Below the pieces are notes generated by a model, which searched no databases, was not told the DNA's origin, and saw only the letters and a list, made by a program, of their open reading frames with translations. A DNA stretch of 64,000 bases from Chania multitudinisentens RB-25 (GTDB lineage Bacteria; Pseudomonadota; Gammaproteobacteria; Enterobacterales; Enterobacteriaceae): positions 5,332,001-5,396,000 of the forward strand of contig NZ_CP007044.2 of assembly GCF_000520015.2 (NCBI RefSeq). Reading direction: 5' to 3'. A program made the position numbers and the translations under genes. Each line of letters starts with the position of its first letter. Within the stretch, counting starts at the first letter, position 1. Below, piece after piece: positions 33,834-43,774 of the stretch.

Positions 33834-36800
33834 ATGCTGAAAAATATAACAATTTCCGCCATAGCGGTTACGGCTGTTTTTTCTGTCGCACCTGCTTATT
33901 CCGTTGATACCCGCACCATCAAGGCAACAGAGCTGCTCTCTGGTTTCAGCCAGCTAAACAACAATGTAGAAGGCCGCCAAGTTCTTGCCGATAATCTCAC
34001 CACGTCAATCGCGATCAACAATCATTCTTCCGCTGCCCAGCGCGCCAGGGCGATCTCAGACAATACTATCGCCGCCCTGATCGGCTCAATGAATAATGGC
34101 TTGCTGGTGGCCAATGCGCTGGGGCCGAAGATGAGCGAAATCTTCTCCGCCAACAACAGCATTAATACGGCAACCTATACAGCAACCACGTTTTCCTCAA
34201 ACTTTGCCGCACTTTTCTCGCAGGTTAATGCGCTGATCCAGATGGATTCGAGTTTTGCCAAAAACTATTTTGCCAACGGCAGTGCAAACGGTAACCCGGC
34301 CATGCCTGCCAGCGGGATCAGCCTGCCAGAAAGGGGGATTTATAACGTTTACGATCTGGCCTATAGTCCTTCCGAAGAAAACCGCAATACGGTGGGGAAT
34401 TCACGCCCGGTGCAGGTCACACCAGGCCGTATTGAGAGCTTTATCGCCCCAGATTTCTTTGGAACCCAAACCGACAGCGCAATATCAATCCTGCCAACGC
34501 TCAAAGGGAATGCGTCTTTTCCCAGCGGCCACACGGCTTTCGGCTTCGCCAGCACCTATCTGTTTGCGGAGATGGTGCCAGAGCGTTTTCAAGAGTTTCT
34601 GCTGCGCGGATCAGAATACGGCAACAGCCGTGTCACATTGGGTGCCCACTATGCACTGGATATTATCGGTGCCCGTATCATGACCACCTACGCCATGGCG
34701 CAAATCCTCAACAACAACCCGGATTATCTGGGGAAAAACATCGCAGGAATCTTGGGTTCGCCAATCACTACCACCAACGATTTTCAGGCGTTAACACTCG
34801 CCGCACAAACGGACCTGCGTACCCTGCTGGAACAAGGCTGTGGCACCTCGCTAGCTGCCTGCTCAGCCGCCGACCAGGCGCAACGCTTACAGGAAGCCGC
34901 GCGCAACAAGGCTGATTATACCTATCGTTTAACGTATGGTTTGACCCCCGTCGGCCCAACAGATCTCGCCCCTGTGGTGCCGGAAGGCGCCGAGATCCTG
35001 ATTGCCAGCCGGTTCCCATACCTGAGCGCCGAACAGCGGCGCGATGTGCTCGCCACCACGGAAATCGAATCCGGGCATGCGCTTGATAACGGCTCAGGCT
35101 GGGCACGCCTCAACCTCTATGCTGCTGCCGATGGCTATGGCGCATTCAACAGCAATGTCGCAATCACCATGGACGCCAGCCAAGGTGGGTTCAACGCCTA
35201 TGATGCCTGGAATAATGACATCGCTGGCCACGGTAGTTTGGTGAAAAACGGCTCTGGTATCCTCGAACTCACTGGCAACAACAGCTTTTCAGGAACAACA
35301 GAAATTGCTGGCGGTGCTTTGATCATCAACGGTTATCACGGCAACTCAACCGTCACAGTCAATGATGGGGCATGGCTCGGCGGTTCCGGCACGGTTGGCG
35401 CGTTGGCCGCACTTTCTGGGGCGGTTATCGCTCCCGGCAACTCCATTGGCACTCTGCTGGTGCAGAATAACGTTACTTTTGCACCAGGAGCGCATTACGC
35501 CGTAGAAGTAGCCACAGATGGGCGCAGCGATCGGCTCCAGAGTGCTGGGGCTGCCGTGCTGAACGGCGGCACGGTCGAGGTCGCGCTGGAAAATCGAGGT
35601 AATCTGCTGAACCAGAGTGAAGTACGCAGCCTGCTGGGCCAGCAATATACTATCCTTACGGCACAGCAAGGCATCAGTGGGCAATTTGACAACGTGCAGC
35701 CTGATTATCTGTTTCTTGGCAGCACGCTGAGTTATCAAGCCAATCAGATCACACTGAACGTAGGGCGCAACACCACGGCGTTCTCTGACGTAGCACAGAC
35801 CCAGAACCAGCACAAGATTGCAGTAGCCGCTGAAACACTGGCCGCAGGCAACCCGGTGTATGAGAGCCTCTTAACGCTCAATACGCCTGAAGAAGCTCGA
35901 CAGGTATTCCGTCAACTGTCGGGGCAGATTCATGCTGACATTGCATCAACCCAAATGAACGATAGCCGCTACCTGCGTGAAGCGCTGAACGGGCGGCTGC
36001 GTCAGGCCGAGGGGTTAGCCAGTTCTCCAGACATCAAAGCCAGTGAAGCGGGAGCCTGGGTGCAACTGTTAGGAGCATGGAACCACGCCTCTGGTGATGC
36101 AAACGCCGCGGGTTATCAGGCGTCGACCTATGGCGTCTTGCTGGGGCTGGATTCCAGCTTTATCGAAAATGGACAGCTTGGAATTGCTACAGGTTACACC
36201 CGCACATCGTTAGACGGTGGTTATGGTTCCAACGCCAACAGTGACAACTACCACCTGGGGGCATATGGCAGCAAACAGTTTGGTGAACTGACATTGCGTG
36301 CCGGGAGTACCTACACCTGGCATCGCATCGGCACCTCACGCACCATTAATTACGCTATGCAATCTGACAATGCTTCAGCCAAATACAGCGCCCGAACTCA
36401 ACAATTTTTTGCTGAGACTGGCTACAACCTAAAGGCAGAAGCATGGCACCTTGAACCCTTCGCCAACCTGGCCTACATCAATTTCCAAAACAACGATATT
36501 GATGAGAACGGCGGAGCAGCGGCACTACACGCGGATAAACAACACACTGAAGCTCTGGCCTCCACTCTCGGTCTGCGTGCCAATAGCCAATGGCAGATGA
36601 ACCAGTCGGCAACGCTCACGCTGCGTGGTGAAATCGGCTGGCAACACCAATATGGTGAAAGGGATCGAGATACCGGATTGAGGTTCAACGGCAGTAATAC
36701 CTCGTTTGTAACCCAAAGCGTGCCGGTATCACGCGATGGGGCCGTGCTGAAAGTCAGCACAGAATTGGCGCTCAACCAGAACGCTACGCTATCGTTGGGT

Positions 36801-36869
36801 TACGGTGGGCTGCTGTCGCAAAATCATCAGGATAATCGTATCAATACGGGCTTTACCTGGCATTTCTGA
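33834..36869 (+). CDS. Autotransporter with PAP2-type acid phosphatase passenger
   Basis: A 1011-aa type V secretion protein. Signal peptide 1-23. PAP2 domain at about 150-300 with C2 motif PSGHT (230-234) and C3 motif S265-R266, His272, Asp276 (SRVTLGAHYALD); the C1 element is less clear (an RP pair near residue 193). A PATR-type repeat, GSGILELTGNNSFSGTTEIA, lies at about 478-497, then a passenger stem (about 500-640). The outer-membrane beta-barrel is about 745-1011, ending in aromatic F (FTWHF). Predicted to display or release a phosphatase at the cell surface. Terminator at 36879. Confidence 0.88.
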   Translation: MLKNITISAIAVTAVFSVAPAYSVDTRTIKATELLSGFSQLNNNVEGRQVLADNLTTSIAINNHSSAAQRARAISDNTIAALIGSMNNGLLVANALGPKMSEIFSANNSINTATYTATTFSSNFAALFSQVNALIQMDSSFAKNYFANGSANGNPAMPASGISLPERGIYNVYDLAYSPSEENRNTVGNSRPVQVTPGRIESFIAPDFFGTQTDSAISILPTLKGNASFPSGHTAFGFASTYLFAEMVPERFQEFLLRGSEYGNSRVTLGAHYALDIIGARIMTTYAMAQILNNNPDYLGKNIAGILGSPITTTNDFQALTLAAQTDLRTLLEQGCGTSLAACSAADQAQRLQEAARNKADYTYRLTYGLTPVGPTDLAPVVPEGAEILIASRFPYLSAEQRRDVLATTEIESGHALDNGSGWARLNLYAAADGYGAFNSNVAITMDASQGGFNAYDAWNNDIAGHGSLVKNGSGILELTGNNSFSGTTEIAGGALIINGYHGNSTVTVNDGAWLGGSGTVGALAALSGAVIAPGNSIGTLLVQNNVTFAPGAHYAVEVATDGRSDRLQSAGAAVLNGGTVEVALENRGNLLNQSEVRSLLGQQYTILTAQQGISGQFDNVQPDYLFLGSTLSYQANQITLNVGRNTTAFSDVAQTQNQHKIAVAAETLAAGNPVYESLLTLNTPEEARQVFRQLSGQIHADIASTQMNDSRYLREALNGRLRQAEGLASSPDIKASEAGAWVQLLGAWNHASGDANAAGYQASTYGVLLGLDSSFIENGQLGIATGYTRTSLDGGYGSNANSDNYHLGAYGSKQFGELTLRAGSTYTWHRIGTSRTINYAMQSDNASAKYSARTQQFFAETGYNLKAEAWHLEPFANLAYINFQNNDIDENGGAAALHADKQHTEALASTLGLRANSQWQMNQSATLTLRGEIGWQHQYGERDRDTGLRFNGSNTSFVTQSVPVSRDGAVLKVSTELALNQNATLSLGYGGLLSQNHQDNRINTGFTWHF

Positions 36870-36878
36870 TTATTTCAG

Positions 36879-36900
36879 CCCCATACCCATCGGTATGGGG
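36879..36900 (+). terminator. Terminator of the autotransporter gene
   Basis: A perfect 9-bp stem CCCCATACC / GGTATGGGG, 4-nt loop, then TTATTA; 9 nt beyond the stop. Confidence 0.85.
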
Positions 36901-37360
36901 TTATTAGATACCCCAAAGTACGTGGATACCCCTATCATGAAAGGTACAGGTTCGCCCGCATACTGGTTGCTTTAACCCGATTATCTAAAAAGTCATCCCC
37001 AAAATAATTATTTATATGGCATGATCCCCCCCAATGTGAGTAATACCGAGGAAGAATAGCGTCAATTTTGATTGATATACTACACAATTAGAGGTAATCA
37101 TCGAGTCTTTCAAATTTGACAGAACAATAACAGATGTCATTTTTTTTATGCATCATCTGTTATATTGAGTTTTTTATAATATTGTGGAGAGGTATTTAAA
37201 ACGATTGTCACATATTATAAGAAAACCATTTGGTAGAGCAAAAAATGTTATTCTCCATACTTAATTATGGTTATTTTTATTATTTAAATAATGTTAATTA
37301 AATTTTATTACGCTGTTTTAAATAGCTTTTTTGAAAAAAATAAAATATAGGCATAGCACA

Positions 37361-37602
37361 AAACAAAATATCATCTCCTCAATATCCGAGATAACTCTTA
37401 TAGTTCAGCCCGTCAACGAAAAGTGTCCTGAACGTAATATCGCTTACTCGTTCACACTCTTCATGATAAAAGGCACACTAAATTGGTGGTTTTTTTAAAA
37501 ACCAAGGGAAAATAACTCTTATTACAATAGTTATTTAACTCATGCTGAAAGATGTTCCTTAATGATAAGGACGTCGTTTAATTTGTAAAAAGGAAAGTAA
37601 CA
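37361..37602 (+). promoter_or_regulatory. Fimbrial promoter region, duplicated at 48332
   Basis: A conserved leader before the major subunit gene. Shared with 48332-48564 are AAACAAAATATCATCT (37361-37376), a TATAGT(-10)-like hexamer in CTTATAGTTCAGCC, and the ribosome site with flank (GTAAAAAGGAAA). No good -35 is visible, consistent with activator control. The rest of the 733-bp gap (36901-37360) is strongly AT-rich with no feature I can name. Confidence 0.55.
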
Positions 37603-38100
37603 ATGAAAAAGATTCTTCTGTCTGTTGTCGCCGCTGCTGTTATGTCCACCGGAATGGCTCATGCAGCTACTGGTGTGCAAAAAGAAATCACTATCGTTGC
37701 TAATATCAACGATGCCATCTTCGTTTCCAAGCCAGACGGCAGCACCTGGTATGACAAAGAAGAATTGTTCCCTAAGGATTACACTCAGACCGAATTCGCT
37801 TCTAACGATCTGCCTGTGCGTGTTTACACCACTCAGAACGAAGTGAACGTGTCTCTGGTGCAAAATCCAATTATCGCTCGTAACGATGGCGCTCAATTGG
37901 CTGATGTTGGTGTTAGCTTTGCAGGTAAGCCGATTGTTCAAGGTACTGCGCTGAAAATCACTCAGACTTCAATCGCACCAGGTGGTTTTGACAACACCTA
38001 CACTCTGAAAATCAATGCTAAAGCTCCAACCAACGCTGGTGCAACAACTAACGGCTCCTACCAGGGTAATCTGGTTATGCTGTTTGAACCAAAGCCATAA
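37603..38100 (+). CDS. Major fimbrial subunit, alpha/CS1 (CFA/I CfaB) type
   Basis: A 165-aa secreted pilin. The signal peptide ends AHAA at about residue 22; the mature N terminus TGVQKEITIVANI corresponds to the CfaB/CooA donor strand (VEKNITVTASV). The C terminus GSYQGNLVMLFEPKP carries the family GxYxG...L pattern. There are no cysteines, as in alpha pilins, which assemble by donor-strand exchange. First gene of the operon; high-expression codon use and a strong AAAGGA site fit a major subunit. Confidence 0.85.
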   Translation: MKKILLSVVAAAVMSTGMAHAATGVQKEITIVANINDAIFVSKPDGSTWYDKEELFPKDYTQTEFASNDLPVRVYTTQNEVNVSLVQNPIIARNDGAQLADVGVSFAGKPIVQGTALKITQTSIAPGGFDNTYTLKINAKAPTNAGATTNGSYQGNLVMLFEPKP

Positions 38101-38146
38101 GATTACGCAGTAATACGTTTTATTAACGTTTTCATGTGATAATTAA

Positions 38147-38170
38147 TAGGGTTATTTTCGGATAACCCTA
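38147..38170 (+). terminator. Attenuator-like hairpin between pilin and usher genes
   Basis: A 9-bp stem TAGGGTTAT / ATAACCCTA (38147-38155 with 38162-38170) and a 6-nt loop, without a T-run. This position typically limits read-through or stabilises the upstream pilin mRNA, giving an excess of major subunit. The 247-bp spacer is otherwise AT-rich. Confidence 0.55.
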
Positions 38171-38347
38171 AATATCAAATTTATTAATGAAACGCATTAT
38201 TTAATTAACAGCAATGGCGCTTAACCCACCCCAACATAATGATATCACTCGTAATTAAATGACTCATTAACTATTAAGAACACTGTGTATTAATAGTTAA
38301 TAAGTTATTTGCTGAATTACTTTACTTTCTATACGGAATATAAATAG

Positions 38348-40600
38348 ATGGGCAGAGTTATCCCAGGATGGGCAACAGGTTTATTGTTACTGACTCCGTC
38401 AGCAGCCACATTTGCTGAGGGAGCCCGGATAGAATATCAGGTTCCCGCCGGTTTCTCCGAGACCGAGCAGGACCATTCCATGCAGTTTCTGGCCACCCTT
38501 GACAGCAAGCCCCTGCCTGGCCCCATCAGTTGGTCTGCCCAGAAAAATAGCCTGACCTTTGATGAAGCCCTGTTCCGCCAGAACGGTGTCTCGCCCGAGC
38601 AGATTGACCTGCTCAACAAGGTGCTAACCCAGATCCCTTATGCCGTCTGCCCCAATGGCTGTGATTACACCGTCAATGGCCAGACCGTCTCGCTGGACAA
38701 GGTCAAGCAGTCGCTCACCATCACCGACGGCAAAAAACGTTACGTGCAGCCTGAAACCATGATGGGCTTCATCCACAACCAGTCCCTGGACGTGCGCACC
38801 GCCTCCAACGAATATCAAGCCGTTTCTGCCTACGGGCAGGGCTACTTGGGGCTACCGGCGCAAAGCTACGCCTATCTCAACTGGTTCTATAACGACAGCA
38901 AGAACTTCGACACCCGCACTACCGACCAGGGGGTCAGTACCTGGTATCTGCAAAAGAACTTTGCCACCACCTACCTGCGCAGTGGCCGCCAGGACAGCCG
39001 CGACCTTGCTGCCGGCAGCGTCAGCACCTCGCTCAACCCCAGCTTTGACCAGTTCGTCACGCTGGGCAGCCAGGACAATCTGAAGCGCGACAGCCAGTCC
39101 GCCGGCAGAATGGTGCTGTTCGCCACCGCCGACGGTGACTATGAATTCTACCGCGATGGCCGCCTTATCCGCCGCCTCCCGGCGGTGATTGGCCGTAACG
39201 AGATTGATTACAGCCAGCTCCCCGGTGGGTTCTACAGCGTGGAAATTCGCTTGGTCAACCGCAGTGGGCAAGTGGTCAGCACTGAGAACCAGCAAATTGC
39301 CAACCTCAACTACGGCGGTGGCAGTGGCTGGTATCTTACCCTGGGTAAAGAACTGGATACCGAGAAGAACGTACTTAGCGCCGGGGCCAGTTTCCAGACA
39401 AACTGGTTTGCCGCCAGCAGCGCCCTGCTCAAGGGCGCCGGCAGCGCCTGGGCGATGGAACACAATATCACCCGCCCCATGCAGGTGGCAGATGTGGACA
39501 TCACCCCAACGCTGGGCGTGATGGCCGGTGAGAAGACGACCGGCGGCTATGCCAGCCTGAGCGCCGGTAACCAGCAACTGGGTTACCTGACCGCCTCGCA
39601 GTACCAGAACACGGCAGTGTCCGAGTTCTATCCGGCCAACAACAGCACCGCGTTTGGCTACAGCCGCCAGTTCGGGCCAACCCGGCTGGGCTATAACTAC
39701 AGCCGCTATGCCCGCAGCGAGCGTCACCAGTTGCAGAGTACCTGGAACTGGCGCGGTAACGGGGTGTGGGCGGTGATTTCTACCGGGTTACAGAAAGGCG
39801 GGTATAACGACAGCAGCAACAATTACGGGTTGTACCTGAACACCACCATCATGCTTGACCGTAATACCGGCACGCTGAACGCCGCCTACAACAACGGCAA
39901 GCTGCATACCGGCGGCAGCTACACCCGCGAGTTTGAAGACAGCACCGGCACCACCTATGCCGGCGTGGACTTCAGCGAAATCGGCCGCAGCAATGCGGTG
40001 GGCCTGAACGCCCGGCGCAGCGGCACCCGTGGAGATGCTTCGGTGCGGGTCGGGGTCGATGACCATATCACCAGCGGCAGCTTCAACTACAACGGCATGT
40101 TGGCCGCCAGCCGTGACGGCATTGCGCTGGGGCGCACCAGCCCGAGCGGGGCGGCAATGCTGGTGACCACGCCGGAGCTGGGCAAGGCGAAATACGGCTT
40201 CAGGGTGGACGGCCATCCGGTAGCAGGTGGCAGCACCTATGCGGTGCCGCTGGCGAGCTATCAGGACGTAACCTTTGCCCGTGCACAAACGGTGGATGCG
40301 GGGGTGGACATGAATATCCGCCTGCCGGCCAACGTGGTGCGCGCCCACCCAGGGCAGGTATATCCGGTGCGGGCTGAGGTGGAGATGAACCTGCTGTACA
40401 ACGGTTTCCTGGTGGACAACCGCGGAACACCACTCAGCGGAGTCTTGAAAGAGACAGGTGATACGGTCCACCCGAACGGCCTGTTCTCGGTAACATCCTC
40501 AACTATATTGAAAGAGGTGACACTCAACGGCAAACAGGGGCGCTACATCTGTGATCTGACACAGCCAAAAGGGAATTACTACACCTGTGTAGCAGGCTGA
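38348..40600 (+). CDS. Outer-membrane fimbrial usher, alpha (CfaC/TcfC) type
   Basis: A 750-aa outer-membrane usher that secretes and assembles the pilus. Signal peptide at 1-23; periplasmic N domain at about 24-130, with a Cys pair in VCPNGCDY; the beta-barrel and plug occupy the middle (aromatic/Gly-rich strands such as GLYLNTTIMLDRNTGTLNAAYNN). The C-terminal domain has VRAEVEMNLLYNGFLVDNRGTPL and a second Cys pair (YICDLTQ, YYTCVAG). I recall CFA/I-type ushers as about 870 aa, so this one looks short; no frameshift is seen. Confidence 0.85.
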   Translation: MGRVIPGWATGLLLLTPSAATFAEGARIEYQVPAGFSETEQDHSMQFLATLDSKPLPGPISWSAQKNSLTFDEALFRQNGVSPEQIDLLNKVLTQIPYAVCPNGCDYTVNGQTVSLDKVKQSLTITDGKKRYVQPETMMGFIHNQSLDVRTASNEYQAVSAYGQGYLGLPAQSYAYLNWFYNDSKNFDTRTTDQGVSTWYLQKNFATTYLRSGRQDSRDLAAGSVSTSLNPSFDQFVTLGSQDNLKRDSQSAGRMVLFATADGDYEFYRDGRLIRRLPAVIGRNEIDYSQLPGGFYSVEIRLVNRSGQVVSTENQQIANLNYGGGSGWYLTLGKELDTEKNVLSAGASFQTNWFAASSALLKGAGSAWAMEHNITRPMQVADVDITPTLGVMAGEKTTGGYASLSAGNQQLGYLTASQYQNTAVSEFYPANNSTAFGYSRQFGPTRLGYNYSRYARSERHQLQSTWNWRGNGVWAVISTGLQKGGYNDSSNNYGLYLNTTIMLDRNTGTLNAAYNNGKLHTGGSYTREFEDSTGTTYAGVDFSEIGRSNAVGLNARRSGTRGDASVRVGVDDHITSGSFNYNGMLAASRDGIALGRTSPSGAAMLVTTPELGKAKYGFRVDGHPVAGGSTYAVPLASYQDVTFARAQTVDAGVDMNIRLPANVVRAHPGQVYPVRAEVEMNLLYNGFLVDNRGTPLSGVLKETGDTVHPNGLFSVTSSTILKEVTLNGKQGRYICDLTQPKGNYYTCVAG

Positions 40601-40657
40601 AAACAGCAGATACCCAAGGTATTGCCACCTCATAACCCGGTAATTGGATAGAAGAAA

Positions 40658-41353
40658 ATGATGAGAAAGATAACCAAAGCAACGCATTTTATCCTGGCAA
40701 CAGGTGCAATGTTACTGAGCAACCTGGTACAGGCCGATGGCCAGTTGATGGTGATGCCAGCGCGCAGCACCGTGGAAGGCCAGCAGACCCGCACCGTGCA
40801 GGTCAGTAACCTGGGTGACAAACCCCTGTATCTGAAAATTGACCTGATGCGCCTGGAAAATCCTGGTGAAGACCCAGAGCGTAAGACCTCCCTTGGGGAA
40901 ATCGCCCAGCCTGAGATGATGGTCAACCCAGCCAAACTGACGCTGGGGCCAGGCCAGAAGCGTGATATCAACCTGGTAGCGTTGAAAGTTCCGGCGAGAG
41001 AAACGCTGTACCGGCTGTATGTTGTGCCGGTTTCCAGCATCAAGGTGGTGGGCGAAGAGAGCAAAGACAAAATCAGTGCTCCACTGACCTTCGGCGTCGC
41101 CTATGGCGTACTGGTACACCACCTACCACCAACTGGTGCACAGACACACGGTTGGACTCACCAGTGCAGCGCAAATGGATTGCAACTGACCGCCACCGGA
41201 ACGGTACATTCTCTGTTCACTGCGTTGCAGGCCGTTCCGGCGGGCAGTGTGCCTGCCGAACTGAAAGTGTTCCCTGACACGCCGCGTGTGTTCCCGGTAA
41301 CCCAATTGAAAGGAAGTGCCGATGGCCAGCCGTTTGACGTGCGCTGCCCATAA
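40658..41353 (+). CDS. Periplasmic fimbrial chaperone 1, alpha type
   Basis: A 231-aa exported chaperone (signal peptide to about QADG, residue 27). The N-terminal Ig-like domain has VMPARSTVEGQQTRTVQVSN and ETLYRLYVVPV, typical of CooB/CfaA-type alpha chaperones. The second domain has a Cys pair (HQCSANGL, DVRCP). It shields pilins and delivers them to the usher. It overlaps the second chaperone by 32 nt. Confidence 0.82.
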   Translation: MMRKITKATHFILATGAMLLSNLVQADGQLMVMPARSTVEGQQTRTVQVSNLGDKPLYLKIDLMRLENPGEDPERKTSLGEIAQPEMMVNPAKLTLGPGQKRDINLVALKVPARETLYRLYVVPVSSIKVVGEESKDKISAPLTFGVAYGVLVHHLPPTGAQTHGWTHQCSANGLQLTATGTVHSLFTALQAVPAGSVPAELKVFPDTPRVFPVTQLKGSADGQPFDVRCP

Positions 41354-41993
41354 GGTTGCGGGGCTGTTGCTGTGCACCCTCCCCTGGGGGGCGGCACAGG
41401 CGTTGATTGATATCAGCCCGAAAATCATGGCCATGGACAGTGAGCACACTACTGTGCAAGTGAGCAATACCGGGGATACGCCGGAGTTTGTCGAAATTAC
41501 GCTGTATCAGGTTGCTAATCCTGGCGTACCGCCGGAAGAGGAACAACTGATACCGTTGGGGATAGTGAAAGACCCCTATCTGTATGCAACGCCATTCAAA
41601 CTCTCGTTAGGGCCACGGCAACAAAAGCCGGTGCAATTAAAAGCGCTGAAAATCCCTGAACAGGAAAAGGTCTACCGGCTGGCAGTGATACCGCAACAGA
41701 ACGCCCGTATTCAGGGTACGCAGGATAACGTGATGCTGCTCAATCTGGGGTTCAAGGGGTTAATACGCCAGTTACCGGCAGCTCAGACCGCCACCTGGCA
41801 GCATCGCTGTACGGCGGGTGGCCTGCAACTGGAGGCTACGGGCACGGTGCGGGTTGGGTTTAGCGGCCTGCAACAGAATAACCAGAGCGTGGAGGATTTT
41901 AATGTCTATCCGGGCACGCCAAGACAGATAGCGGCACAGCACCTGGCTGGTCAGGTGGAAGGCAAGCCATTCCGCCTGCAATGCGTCAGATGA
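41322..41993 (+). CDS. Periplasmic fimbrial chaperone 2, alpha type
   Basis: A 223-aa paralog of the preceding chaperone: IDISPKIMAMDSEHTTVQVSN aligns with chaperone 1, followed by KVYRLAVIPQ and the same Cys pair (HRCTAGGL, LQCVR). ATG 41322 is chosen because AGGA lies 7 nt upstream; the gene starts inside the end of chaperone 1, so the two are translationally coupled. Two dedicated chaperones recall the ECP pilus (EcpB and EcpE); one may serve the minor subunit or adhesin. Confidence 0.82.
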   Translation: MASRLTCAAHKVAGLLLCTLPWGAAQALIDISPKIMAMDSEHTTVQVSNTGDTPEFVEITLYQVANPGVPPEEEQLIPLGIVKDPYLYATPFKLSLGPRQQKPVQLKALKIPEQEKVYRLAVIPQQNARIQGTQDNVMLLNLGFKGLIRQLPAAQTATWQHRCTAGGLQLEATGTVRVGFSGLQQNNQSVEDFNVYPGTPRQIAAQHLAGQVEGKPFRLQCVR

Positions 41994-42019
41994 AAGCAGA
42001 TAACCAAGGGAACAGGACC

Positions 42020-42541
42020 ATGAAGGTATGGCAACAGGTGATGGCAGCACTCTTGCTGCTGTCGGGAAGTGCAGTACAGGCGGCAGAGACAGCGCTGGGT
42101 GGGGTGCCAATTACAGTGACCCTGACCAACCTGCCAAAAATCACGGTGGAGAAACCCGGTGGCGGTTGGTATGACATTTTGACTTTAAGCAACAGCGCAG
42201 GCAGTGACGTAACACGCTATCAAGTACAGGTGCCGGTTGAGGTGAAAATACGTAATGAACGTGATTTTATGGTGTCCCTCACTCAGCCGCTGTTACTGAC
42301 TCATGCCACCAAACCAGCTCTGACATTCACCACGGAAGAGGTTTCCTTTGGCAGCAACACCAGCACCTTGAAGCCCTTAAGTGCGACACCAGTGGACTTC
42401 AGCAATACCTTGCAGGTAGGTGACACTTCAACGGGCAGCTATTTGCTATCGGTGAAAACACGCCAGCCGTTGGGTGTGCTGGGGGAGGTTTCCGGTAATT
42501 ACCAAGGAAAACTGGTATTGCTGTTCGAAGTGAAGGTGTAG
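42020..42541 (+). CDS. Minor fimbrial subunit, alpha type
   Basis: A 173-aa secreted pilin paralogous to the major subunit: signal peptide ending VQAAE (about 22), shared WYD element (GGGWYDILTL versus GSTWYDKEEL) and C-terminal GNYQGKLVLLFEVKV. No cysteines. The start is ATG 42020 after AGGA; an upstream in-frame ATG lies in the chaperone end. Probably incorporated near the tip or as an initiator. Confidence 0.75.
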   Translation: MKVWQQVMAALLLLSGSAVQAAETALGGVPITVTLTNLPKITVEKPGGGWYDILTLSNSAGSDVTRYQVQVPVEVKIRNERDFMVSLTQPLLLTHATKPALTFTTEEVSFGSNTSTLKPLSATPVDFSNTLQVGDTSTGSYLLSVKTRQPLGVLGEVSGNYQGKLVLLFEVKV

Positions 42542-42659
42542 GTGCCTCAATCAGTTATATCAGGAAATCGGGGTGGTCATGCCAGCCCGGAACACAGAAT
42601 AATGTTTCATCGCTGCGCCACATTATTATTTGCCGCGATGTGCTAACGGAATAGTTAAT

Positions 42660-43730
42660 ATGAAGATCACTGCAAGATTATCTCATTTACTGATGGGAGC
42701 TATGTTGTTACCACTGGCACCCTCAGTGCTTGCTGCCACACAGTACACACCGATGATTCGAAATTGTGAGGTCAACAACATCGGCCCCAAGCTTTGGCAG
42801 GCCAAGTTCTACCTTAATATATATGCATCTCCTGGCAGTGCGGTTGAAACAACAGATAATCGGGTTTATGTTTATGGTCTCAGAGCGAACAGTAAAGGTT
42901 TGCCAAGTTATTCTTCTGGCCCTCCAGTTCTTCCTGGTTGGACTCAAGCAGGAATAACACTAACAAATCCATCATCAATGAAAGTGAAGGTTTGGAATGA
43001 TCGCCTTGATATCCTGAGTACCAGTACAACCACCCCTAATATAATTTACGGCAGTGGATGGGTAACTGTTAATATTTCTACTGCCAATAACGGGGCTTAT
43101 CCAGGGTTATTTATTCGCCACCGTGAATACCACACATCGGGGATGGTTGACCTGCTTTCATGGGCATTTCCAAATAAAACAGGCTCTTGTTATACAGGAG
43201 CGAGCATAGAGACCAATCCCCCTGACACAATTGAGCCTATTGATAAACTTGAGCCCCCAGAACCGGAGTTTAAGCTGAACTCAGCAGTCTGGGAACTGAA
43301 TACGGTGGATGTAGAAGATTTACCTGATGTCGCAGCGGTGGGAAATGGTTATCAGGCAACGATTAAAAATATTGCCAGTAATAATTTTTGTGTCAGTTAC
43401 GCCACCGCCGGTGTAAAAGATAAAGCCTATGCGTTGAGCGTTACCAACAGCGCTAGCCAGCAAGGAGGGCGCAATCTGTTTATGATGCAGAACGGCAGTA
43501 GTCAATTGCCTTATAACCTACAGTTAAGCAGCAACGATGGGGTAACAGGGAATGATTTTGATTTCCCGACAGCAACTGCCAAGTATATCAATTTATCGCA
43601 AGCCGCCAGCAGCGTTGATAAACGCAGCGAGATGTGTTGGACGCCTAAAATAAACTTGTTCAAGAATGCATCAACCAGTGAAGGTATGCACTCCGAGACA
43701 CTGAACTTTATCATCACCCCAAAAGCATAA
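42660..43730 (+). CDS. Tip adhesin candidate, CfaE/CooD-like
   Basis: A 356-aa secreted protein with signal peptide 1-26. Size (CfaE is about 360 aa), terminal position and two-domain layout match CS1-type tip adhesins: an N-terminal receptor domain (about 27-205, with a Cys pair C37/about C185 in GSCYTGAS), a Pro/Glu-rich linker (about 190-215, PPDTIEPIDKLEPPEPEF) and a C-terminal pilin-like domain with FCVSYATAG and MCWTPKIN. Sequence divergence is high, so the call rests mainly on context. ATG 42660 is preferred over 42630. Confidence 0.7.
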   Translation: MKITARLSHLLMGAMLLPLAPSVLAATQYTPMIRNCEVNNIGPKLWQAKFYLNIYASPGSAVETTDNRVYVYGLRANSKGLPSYSSGPPVLPGWTQAGITLTNPSSMKVKVWNDRLDILSTSTTTPNIIYGSGWVTVNISTANNGAYPGLFIRHREYHTSGMVDLLSWAFPNKTGSCYTGASIETNPPDTIEPIDKLEPPEPEFKLNSAVWELNTVDVEDLPDVAAVGNGYQATIKNIASNNFCVSYATAGVKDKAYALSVTNSASQQGGRNLFMMQNGSSQLPYNLQLSSNDGVTGNDFDFPTATAKYINLSQAASSVDKRSEMCWTPKINLFKNASTSEGMHSETLNFIITPKA

Positions 43731-43774
43731 TGGGGAAGCAGTATTAAGCCTATTTAGAGGCTCAGGATTAAGTC

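Noticed and set aside
36901..37360. Possible phase-variation invertible element before the fimbrial operon
   Set aside because: Looked for flanking inverted repeats and a recombinase gene; found neither, only AT-rich sequence.
38852..39727. 291-codon minus-strand frame opposite the usher gene
   Set aside because: Antisense to the usher reading frame; Ala/Val-rich low-complexity translation.
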